DNA from: Caenorhabditis elegans
Taxonomy: Eukaryota; Nematoda; Chromadorea; Rhabditida; Rhabditidae
DNA: 64,000 nt
Direction: 5' to 3'
Assembly (NCBI RefSeq): GCF_000002985.6
Contig: NC_003281.10
Coordinates: forward strand, 13,020,001 to 13,084,000
Part shown: positions 23,301-32,600 of the stretch, one piece after another
How the letters are laid out: the number at the start of each line of letters is the position of its first letter
Position numbering within the stretch: position 1 is the stretch's first letter
The notes under the pieces: generated by a model
The model's input: only the letters and a program-made list of their open reading frames with translations
Database searches by the model: none
Told to the model about the DNA's origin: nothing
Program-made: the position numbers and the translations under genes

Positions 23301-26300
23301 TTTCCAGGAAGCGGGGGCTCTCTTTTCGGGTGACATTTTGATAAAATTCTATTGTCCGGCCAGAAACAAGATGTGTGAGTTTTTATTGCCAAAATAATAA
23401 AATATTATTGGAAAAAATTGTCAAAATATATATAATTTTTTGAAAGATGAAAAAATCTCTTTTTCGGATTTTTCCATTTTTTTTGAAGTTTTATATTTTT
23501 GGAATTTTATGATCAATTCATATTTCAAATATTAATATTCAAATCAGAGTGGGCGGCAAATTCCAGTTTGCCGATTTACTGAAAATATGGCAAACTGCCG
23601 TTGGCCGGATTTAAATTTTCCGGAAGTTTTTCGAGGGATTTTTATAGGACGGAAACACTTAACACTGTGCTTTTTTTACATTTTTTTTCGTTTTCTTTAG
23701 ATAATCGAATTCGCTTAAATTTTAAAATAGATGTAGGAACATTTATTGAATGCGTACAATTTTGCAGATTAATATTGATATTCTGAAATTTACAAAAAAA
23801 AATGTGCAAATTTTAAATTCCGACGATTTGCCGGTTTGCCGATTTGCCATTTTCATATAAATCTATTGTCTGGTCAGAAACAAGATGTTTTAGGTTTTTT
23901 TGCCAAAATAATCAAATCTTATCGTAAAATTTTTTTTATAAATTGCCTTGAAAATTGAAAAAATCTCAGATTTTTCCTTTTTTTTTTGAAGTCTTGGAAT
24001 TTTGGAATTTTGGAATTTTATGATCAATTCATATTTTAGTTATTAATATTCGTTTGGAAAATCGAAAAACTGCCGGTTTGCCGGAAATTTTTATTTTCGT
24101 CAAATTGTGTTTTGCCGGATATCAGTTTGTCGGAAATTTTTAGAGGGTTTTCACACCTAAAACTGTGCCTTTTTGAAACACCAACACACCTAAAACTGTG
24201 CCTTTTTGAAATTTTATTCCCGATTCTTCTTTATCGGTGTACGGTATGATTTCTTTAGACAATTTGATCGAATTTGCTTACATTTCAAAATAGATGTAGA
24301 AACATTCATAAAATGCGTACAATTTTGCCGGTTGAAATTGAAATTCTGAAATTTCCAAAAAAATGTGCAAATCGTCAATCTGCCGAAAATTTTCGGCAAT
24401 TGCCGTTTTTTGCAGCAAATTCGGCAAATCGACAATTTGTCGGCTGGCCGATTCGCCGGCCAATCGTGATTCAAATTTTGTAGGGGCTCGAACATGCTAT
24501 AAGGATTTCAAAAAAGTGGCAAAACTTCTGTAATTGCCACTTTTTGAGTGTCAAACATATCTTTTTTCCAAAATTAAAAAAAATGTTTTACTATGATAGT
24601 AATTTGTAGCACCATATAAGTGGTTTTTAACATAAATAACGCAATTAAAATAAAATAAAACTCGTAGAAAAATGTTTTTTGATCTACTTAAAAAATTATC
24701 TATTGATAAAAATTTTACTAGGTTAAATATTTGGCTGTCAAATTTTTTGTTGAATTCCTTTTGGAAATTGAATATTTTATTTTATTTTTGTCTCAAAATA
24801 TCGCAAATTTTGATTGAAAAATTCGATATCTTAATGGTAATTTCACCAAAATCGTACACTTTCGGTCTTCAAACATAGTTTTTCTTTAAAAATGTATTGT
24901 ATGACGTTTTATCAATATATAACCTGATTAGAATCTCCTTCTCCTTGTTCTTCTGAATTCTTTCAGAACTCCCAATGTCCGGTCCATTAAACCTCTCCGG
25001 AAAAAACTCCCCGCGGAGCCATTTAGAAAGGAACTTAGTCAGTTGTTACGAGACAAAAAAAAAACGAGGAAAATTTATTTAAAGTGTGAAGTAGTTGGAC
25101 AAATTTGAGGGAATAAAGAGTTATTGTTAGGAAAATGTTTTAGAAAAATTTTTTTGGGGAAATAATGATTGTTGAGACTTTGATGTTGAACCCATAAGCT
25201 GGTTTGCTTGATTTCTACTAACCTCGACTCAGTTTAAAAAAAATTTCCAATTTTAAAATTTCCACAATTTCCAGACTACGAAATGTACAAAATTCACCGC
25301 CAAGGTCAACAACTGAATGGTGTCAATGGAAGTGATCAGCAGAAAAAATTAACCAAGAAGGTGGGTAAATCCCTTTTTGAAATAAAAATAAACTTCCAAA
25401 AAATTTTTGGTCGGAAGTCGACCAAAAATTTTTTTTCAAAGATTTTTTTTAATAGCATTTTAATTTCTTGTTGAACCTATATTAAATACTCAAAAAGTCA
25501 CATTTTCTGAAAATTTCGAAAAATCTGGATTTTTTGATTTGATTGAATAGCAAGACTAGACCGTCTAAAACAATTAAGAGTGTTCAAAAATTTTAGTCAA
25601 AGTTATGGTAAATTGTTAAATTTTTCAAAAATGTGGACATTTTGAGAAATTTCAAAATAACATAAAGATAATAAACATGTGGAAAATAATTTTTCAAACC
25701 ATTTCTAAAATAATAAAATAAAATCTAAACTATTGTGGCTTTTTAACAGTTAATTTTCAAACAAATTATGAATAGTTTTTTAATGATATTTTGTAAATTT
25801 AGCACAGTTTTAAAAAATTCAAAACTGCAAAAAAAAAAAGTTTAAGTTGTCTAAAATCTTCATTTTCGTAATCATTCAGTCATTCCACATCAGGGACATG
25901 CGGCAAATTTGGCGAATTTGCCGAATTTGCCGAACTTGGTACGTTGGTGACCTACAGGTTTTCTGATTTTCTCTGTGTCCCCCCTTTCGGTGTGTCCATG
26001 CCTGGCCGATGGGAGGCAGAGCAAATCGGGAAGACTGTAGGATGCTATGTGCCAAGTTATAGATATAGATCGTACTATAGATAGGCATCAGGGGTGTGCG
26101 GCAAATTTCCCGAATTTGCCGTTTGTCAAGCTCGGCAAATTTTGAGATGTGTCGCACACCTTTGTTCTACATGTACGAAAATTTAAATTTTAAAAATAAA
26201 TATAGCTTTTTTCAATGCCAAAAGACTCGAAATATAACCAAATAAACGAAGTTTGTTATAAAAATTCTTTAAAATGTCTTAAATTTTTTTTGACAAAAAA

Positions 26301-26763
26301 TTCCAAATTTCGAGCCTAATTACAGATAAAATCTCCCCATCTATTTCCATTTAAACTGCTACAAAAATTTTTGAGAAAGTGCAATAAGTTCTCGTTATGA
26401 AATTTGGCCAATTAGATATTCATAGCCGCCTAAAATCAGCCAAACCTTTTTTTCCTCCCGAGACAAAAATCAGATGGACCGGAACAAACTCCTTCTGCGC
26501 AAACACACAAACCGCATTAAAATCCTATTCATTTTTTTTGCGCAAAAGTTTAAAATTTTTTGTCCAAAAATAAGGCGGTCATTTTAATCCTCATTCCATC
26601 CTTCATTGGCATCATCCAAATGCCTGCTCTTGGAGCACTCAAAATCCCAAAACTTTCTAAAAACGTCTCGAATTACTTCTCTCCAGCTTTAGCCACTCAA
26701 TGCACTCTGACAAATTGCTCATTGCCATCGTTTGGAGATTTTTGTCTAGTTTTGGATTTTTAA
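20367..26763 (+). CDS. Tentative multi-exon gene with long introns, unknown product
   Basis: Exon 1 is 20367-20433 (MNNFHPNPATFALSSAAKMM...), ending phase 1 at CAG|GTATGTG. A second block begins after TTTCAG at 24967 (ELPMSGPLNLSGKNSPRSHL) and could end near 25044. Block 3 is 25275-25360 (YEMYKIHRQGQQLNGVNG) with CCAG acceptor and GTGGGT donor, and its entry phase suits exon 1 or block 2. Its phase-0 exit can join an open block at about 26571-26763 (hydrophobic AVILILIPSFIGIIQ, stop at 26763) or one after the acceptor near 26321 ending about 26400. I do not recognise the protein, and the 3' end is uncertain. Intron 1 is over 4.5 kb and carries the heat-shock-element array. Confidence 0.35.
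20570..21525 (+). promoter_or_regulatory. Array of about 23 heat-shock-element-like units
   Basis: A roughly 40-bp unit repeats for about 950 bp. Its conserved part reads GGTTCTAGAACATTCCAGAA, which is TTC-nn-GAA-nn-TTC-nn-GAA, four inverted nGAAn pentamers in perfect HSE spacing. Units decay to CCTAGAACAATTCAG or TTTTAGAACATTCC. Known: tandem HSE-bearing repeats in Caenorhabditis are carried by Helitron transposons and bind HSF-1. Inferred: this is such an array, sitting in intron 1 of the tentative gene at 20367. Confidence 0.75.
21719..21845 (-). other. Possible minus-strand terminal exon
   Basis: The minus strand reads HFTEYEESTWLEDTLNKFDP ending DI-stop at 21719, with coding-like composition in a unique stretch. 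No clear acceptor precedes it. A plus-strand block with good sites (TTTTTGCAG at 21814, GTAAAT at 21844) overlaps it, so the strand is undecided. Confidence 0.18.
22255..22790. repeat. Composite TTGCCG repeat element, copy 3
   Basis: Core with GTACATATCCTATGAATGTT and TGTTTTGAAAAGTAAGCAAA, flanked on both sides by TTGCCG-type blocks; same orientation as copies 1 and 2. The right flank is interrupted by a 13-C run at 22637-22649. Confidence 0.75.
22850..23400. other. Non-repetitive island inside the long intron
   Basis: Balanced composition, free of the surrounding repeats. No exon with splice sites is supported. It is a candidate regulatory segment for the gene starting at 20367. Confidence 0.3.
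23540..23850. repeat. Composite TTGCCG repeat element, copy 4 (reverse)
   Basis: The core is in the opposite orientation to copies 1-3 (TTAAATTTTAAAATAGATGT, TGAATGCGTACAATTTTGC), with TTGCCG blocks either side. Confidence 0.7.
24060..24475. repeat. Composite TTGCCG repeat element, copy 5 (reverse)
   Basis: Reverse-orientation core (TTACATTTCAAAATAGATGT, AAAATGCGTACAATTTTGCC) between TTGCCG-type flanks. A 27-bp internal tandem duplication, ACACCTAAAACTGTGCC, sits near 24150-24210. Confidence 0.75.
25361..26320. other. AT-rich stretch with two short TTGCCG blocks
   Basis: TTGCCG-type units near 25900-25935 and 26095-26150; the rest is A/T-rich. It lies within the tentative gene. Confidence 0.4.
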
Positions 26764-26889
26764 GAATTTTTTTGCCAAGCTGAATACTTATGTAATGCTT
26801 GAAAACATAAAAATATAATTAAAAAATTTCAATTTTGTTTTTTTATTTTTTTTAGGCCTTTGGGAATGTTTTAAACAAATTTTTTTTCT

Positions 26890-27180
26890 CCGATGTTCAC
26901 AACAAAAGTGACACAAGACTCAGCGACCGACATCTCACAGGTCCGATTTTGGAGAAAATATAAAAATGGGCCTGTGAGATGTCGGCCGCTAATTCTTGTG
27001 TCAATGTTGTTGGGAAAAAATCGAAAAAAACTCATTGTTTTTGAAAACTTTACCGAAAAGCAAGAGGATTTTTTTTTCAATTTTCACAACAATTGCAACA
27101 CAAGATTCAACGGCCGACATCTCACGAGTCAATTTTTTACGTTTGCTCCAAAATCGAACCTGTAAGATGTCGGCCGCTAA
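26890..27180. repeat. Inverted-repeat pair with CGGCCGACATCTCAC ends
   Basis: Two adjacent hairpin units. The first runs from GACCGACATCTCACAGGTCC to GGCCTGTGAGATGTCGGCCG (about 26927-26987). The second runs from GGCCGACATCTCAC to GTAAGATGTCGGCCG (about 27110-27178). A related half-site, GAAGATGTCGGCCGC, occurs at 36150-36164. Confidence 0.7.
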
Positions 27181-27554
27181 GTAATTGTAATAGAATATTA
27201 AATTAAATATGAATAATGTGCTTGATCGACATTTTTTTTGGCTTTCAAGTTTCCATAAATACTTCTTTTTTTTTCCAAACTTTTGCAATTTTTTAAACAT
27301 ATATAATTGAATTGAACCATTCACTCAAAATCACCAGCCCACTTTCCGCAAAAAAAAAACGAATTGGCTATCGTAAAATAATAATAAAAATGAAAAAGCA
27401 CTCAACTTTTTTCTTCTAATTTTTCATAGCTTCTTCGAAGATCATTTTTCTTTTTATCATTTTTCCTTCACTCGTGGCAAGACCTTCTCATTCTCAAGTT
27501 CTCATTGGAGCGCACTTTCCCACCTTTACTTGATTATTCAGAAGTGCAGAGTAT

Positions 27555-29349
27555 ATGAATGCATTTTTCGAGTATTTTGACGAAAACGGTCTTCCACCGC
27601 CGAAAGCGGCGCAATCGAAAAAGGTTCGATTTGATTTAGAGAAGGTAAATGTTATAGTGAAACAGAAATCCCAATAAAGTTTGTTTTTCTACCCAAAATT
27701 TCAGAACACATTTCAGAAATCAAAAGGAGTCTCGGAGGATGATGATGAGGATGAGAAGACGAAATGTAAGGTGGCAACTATTCGAATCGAGGATCATGAT
27801 GAAGAAGTGGAAAAGAAGAAAGTTGAAAGGAAAAAGCGAACTCAAGAGGATATGGTGGCTGATTTTGTCAAGATTTTGGAGCAAATGAGTGAGTGATAAG
27901 GTTTTTATGTAGGTACAAGTAAGCCTACATTGTGCCTGTGCCTATGTGTGTATTTCACATCGAAATTGAGAAACTAGGCAGTAGGTAGGCCCTTGGATAG
28001 GCAGGCGTAGATTTGGCAGCTTAGACTTGAAATAGGTATTTTGGCAAGCAGGCACTTGATCTGGTATGTGTAGGGGAAGCACTGAGGCACGCAGGCAGAC
28101 ACAAGTTAGGTACTTAAACAGACAGGCGGGAGGCAGGTAGGCATAGGTAGAAACTGAGTCAGCTAGACATGAGGATGGCATTGAGGGGTAGGCTCGAGGT
28201 AGGTAGGCAGGTAGGCATGAGATAGGTAGGCAAACGGTAGGCACTTGAGCAGGCAGACACAAGGTAGGTACTTAAACAGGCAGCCTTAAGGGAGGTAGGC
28301 AAAAGGCAGACGCTAAGACGCCAAGTTACTTTGATAGGCAGGAGTAAGGCAGAGTAGGTTCATTGGCATATATACATGAGGTAGGCACTGATAGGCAGGA
28401 GATAGGTAATTTGGCAGGCAGGCATGAAATAGGCAGGCAGAGGTAGACATTGAGGCAGGTGGAAGATTTCACTTAAAATTTGAAAAATATGAACTGGAAA
28501 TTTTTCCGTTTTGTTCAAACTTTTTAAAACGTTTTTTAAACAAAAATTTTCACAAACTTAATTCTAAAATTTTTCAGTGAATCCACGCCAGGCAGTAACC
28601 TCAATAATATCTGCTGGAATGGGGGTCGCCGCAATTACAGTAGCCATCATCTTTTTCGGAAGTCTACCAGAAAGTGCACAAAATGCAAAACAACTTGTGG
28701 TTGTTCTGGCGGTGTATGGTATTCTACAAATTGTTCTGGCGACTGCATTCTTCATCACATGCATGCAGACAACGATTGCCGTCTCGAAGGGAGTTAAGGT
28801 AATATATTTTTTCTTTTTGAAATTTTCAAGAACTAAAAAGAAGAGATTGTTAAGTAAGTGTCTGAAGTCATGAAACATTTGCGAACCTACTTTAAGCTGT
28901 AGTCCGATTCCCTATTTTTCTATTTCAATTTACGATTCAATTTTCAGGACGCATTTCAAATTGTTGTTGGTCTTCTGGTTGCTTTAATTTATGTGGCTGT
29001 TACACTCATATCGTTGGCTGTTGGAGTCTTTGGTAAGTTGCTAGATTAATTAAGATTAGATTCATAAGATTAGATTCACTATTTTAGAAAATTATTTTAG
29101 AATTTTAGTGAATTAGAGAGAGGCTTTTGCTATTTTTTTTTTTTGCTTGCTACTAAACCTACGACTTTGGAAACAAAAAATAATAAATCATTTCCAGGTT
29201 TCTACAAAACCCTGTGCATAGTATCATTTGTGGAATACGAGGATCTCGAATCACAATTCTACTGTCCGCCGCCCGTATTCTACACATCTTTAACCGTATT
29301 CATACTTCATATCGTTCTTATTGTCGCCAAATGTTGCTGTTGTAAATAA
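27555..29349 (+). CDS. Predicted four-TM membrane protein
   Basis: Exons 27555-27644, 27705-27888, 28578-28798, 28948-29032 and 29198-29349 join in phase to 243 aa. TTATTCAG 14 nt before the ATG is a likely trans-splice acceptor. Residues 1-92 are hydrophilic and very charged (EDDDEDEKTK, EVEKKKVERKKRTQED). Four hydrophobic spans follow at about 98-119, 132-154, 168-193 and 221-238, and the protein ends in KCCCCK. The N-terminus is probably cytosolic. The Cys cluster next to the last span could be palmitoylated (inference). I do not recognise the family. The gene converges with the WSN phosphatase gene, whose stop is 268 bp away. Intron 2 is filled with GTAGGCAGGCA-type repeats. Confidence 0.8.
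27905..28462. repeat. Degenerate AGGTAGGCAGGCA array in intron 2 of the four-TM gene
   Basis: About 550 bp of imperfect units such as GGTAGGCACTTGAGCAGGCA and GAGGTAGGCACT. It is the same family as the GCCTAC arrays at 12.0 and 41.7-42.2 kb, in the reverse sense. Confidence 0.8.
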
Positions 29350-29616
29350 TAATTACTATGTTTTTGACCATCAATCGACCTCATATTATGTACATTCATA
29401 AAATTTTTAAGAGTAAAAGTTTGAAATTCATTTGGTGCACATTGAGAAACTATCATGCCCCTCTCTCGCCCGGAAAATTCCCTCAAAAATGTCAAAAAAA
29501 TCACAAGTCAAAAGCTCGGTTGCTCCCTCCTTCAAAAGGCCTCTAAATTTGAACTTAAAACATAAAGCACAAAATAAAGTTTTTCATTTACAATAGACAG
29601 TTCACTTTTCCTTCTC

Positions 29617-32600
29617 TTATTGACTTTTCGGTTTCTCCTCGACCTTCTTCTGGGCCCGTTCGTATTTCCTGACTTCGTAGTTCGGATGTGCCTTCTTAAA
29701 CTCTTCCAACTTCTTATCACAATAATCTTCCATAATAACTGTTGTGTCATTCATGTTTGCAGCTCTTTCCGCTGTAGGTCCGTCATTATTATCGTGATAT
29801 TTATCAGCAAGTATTTGTTCGTGGTAATAGGTGATAGCATCAAAGCTTCGCCAATACAACACTCCTTCCTTTGCCATGACTCCTTTCGTGATGCACACGA
29901 TCAAATACATGAGTTGCTGTGCACTTTGAACGGCTCCAAAACGACAGTTACGGACAGGGCACACAACTGAAAATTGAATAAAATACTTATACTTTGCTTC
30001 AAAATAACATACTGCTAAGCAAGTTGGTGGTACGTTCAGTAGTACACAGTTGAATTCCATACTTGATAGCCACGAGAGTTCCAGTACGTCCGACTCCTGC
30101 CGAGCAGTGCACCAGAACACTTGTCTTGTAACTTTCGCAGAATCTGATGATGTCCAGTGCATAGTCAGGATTTTTCGGAGCTCCGTGATCTGGCCAGGCA
30201 GTGAAATGAAGAACACTGACAGTCTTTTTCAATTTCTTGTCCTGCCTGAAAAGTATAGCAGATTTATTTGAATTTGGCTTAGAGGAGACCTAACGGTTAA
30301 AAATTTTCCAAATCTCAATCAGCATACTCATTTAACTGTGCAGTCACTAACCCTGAATTGAAAAATTGACTGCCTTCGGGCCTCAGATCGCCACATTTCT
30401 ACGAATGTCTTTTTTTTTTCAAAAATCCCATCAAAAACCGCGCCGGCCGCCCAAGAGCCGCCCAAGACCTAAACCTGATCTTAAACCTAAGCCTGAGCCT
30501 AAGTCTAAGTGTAAGCCTCAGTCTAAGCCTTTAAGTCTAAGCCAATCCTCAGCCCATAATCTTTAAAAAAGGTTCAGTCAAATACCCACCATTGATCGTT
30601 CTTGTATTCAAGGTTGTACATTACAAAACTCTTCTTGTCGGTGAAATTTTCCAATTTAGTATTGATAGACTTTGTCGTGACCGTGTACCTTCCAAACGTC
30701 ATTTTCTCGCCAACTTTTTCCGAGTAGTATGGTGCAAATTTCCTATCTAAAACGAAGATTTTTAAATAAAGATATTATTTCAAATCAGTCAAACCGTCCG
30801 ATTCGATCACAGATGCCAACTGAGCCACAATTCCCACATCATACTGATCAATTACAGCCCAGTGCTTCTCCAGTGTGCTCTTTTTGGGTTTTGGCGGCAC
30901 CTTCGATATCTTCTCAAGATGTTCTGTACCATCCATAGGTCCCTGAATCATGGATTTTCTTGAATATAGTGAACATTTCGAAAACTCACTTGAGCCATAA
31001 TCCACGAGATCTCTCCAAACTTCATTACATTCGCATTGATGAAAGGATCGGGAAATCCTACCAGTTTTGCCATAGTCTTAGGTTCACAAAGGAACAGTGT
31101 GTGCCTGAAAAATTAACTTTACGGTAAATGTATTTTTAAAAAAACAATCAAACCGTCTCTGAGAAATGTTCGCTTGAGTGTTCGTGCTAACCATTACGTC
31201 CAACTTCCATATGGTATCGTATATACCTTCAGCCCATTCTTGGGGGCTCTTCGTACATAGCTTCGCCGCTGCCACACGAATACCTTGAACCACAACATCC
31301 GAGAGAGCAAGACTCTCCTCGGGCATCACTGAAAGTTACTTAATTAGGTTTAGAATTTACGCTGAAAATATATTTTTTTTGATACCGTTGCCAATTTTCC
31401 ATATGAGTATAATTCCGAAACTAGGAATGATAACATAAAATGCTCAACTAATCGAATATTGCTCGTAATCATGAATATTTGTTCTATATTTTTGAATTAT
31501 TTACAAAAGTCATGGCAATAAATACACATTTCTACAAATGATCAGCATGAATAACAACTTACTTTGGGTATCTTGCAGTTGGAAACTTTGAAGTGATGGA
31601 TGATCAGCCTGAGTTTCATCGACACTAAGCTCCTTGACAACTGGAGCAGGAGCCGGAACAACAGGAGCAGGAGCCGGAACAACAGGAGGAAGGACCGGAA
31701 GTGGAGCAGGAGGATCATCAGGTTTATCTTCCTTCTTCTTCTTCTTTTGGAAAAACACGAAGAATAGAATCACACCGATTATTGCAACAACTAGGAGACC
31801 ACCAACTGCACCACTGAAAAAATAAATTTTAAATATTTAACAACAAAAATCTAAACTTACATGATATACAATAGCATATTTGACTCTTCTGGAGTAGCTG
31901 CAGGTGTACTCGATGCCACAGGTGGAAGCAATGGAGGGCTCGAAGGTGACGGGTTTCCATTCAAGGATCCTTTGTTGTTGGGTATCGGCACAGGAGCAGC
32001 TGCAGTTGGGTCAGAAGTAGTAGGTTGTGGACGGAGAGCCGCAAGATTCGAAGCATAGGAAGCAAAGAATAGATCCATGGCCTTCAAGGTAGCAGGTGCC
32101 TCTTTGAATTTGTATTTCTGGAAGTCTAAATCCATCGTGGAAAGTTTCTCGAGAGCATCGATGACTGATGAATACTTTGTGCCATCCACTGCTTTGACTG
32201 CATCCATAATTGCAAGAAAATCAAATCCAGTGAAACCTTTTATGCTCGAAGCTTTATCAAAAATCTTTCCATTGCTCTCGAAATCTAGTGTACTTCTTTT
32301 CCTCTTCAATCCCTGGAATCCGTTGATTGTCTTGACAAATGTAGTTATCCCCGAGAGTGTCGTAGAAAGAGATTCTGAAAGATCTTTCAGTCTCGAAAGA
32401 CTCAGTGTCAGTGTTGTGTTAGATTTTGAAGTTTCGATGATTTCAGCGTGTTGCTCCTTAATTGTTTCCAACTTGACTCGATTATCTTGAACTTTCTTGA
32501 TTTGTGACAGTCCTTGAACTGCCATTCCCAAGTTAAATGCAGAAATCTGTGAGTCTGGAAGTGAACCATTGAGAGCTAATGCTTCTGGACTTGTGACATT

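Noticed and set aside
26893..27324. Plus- and minus-strand frames of 62-107 codons
   Set aside because: They run across hairpin repeats at 26890-27180 and AT-rich DNA.
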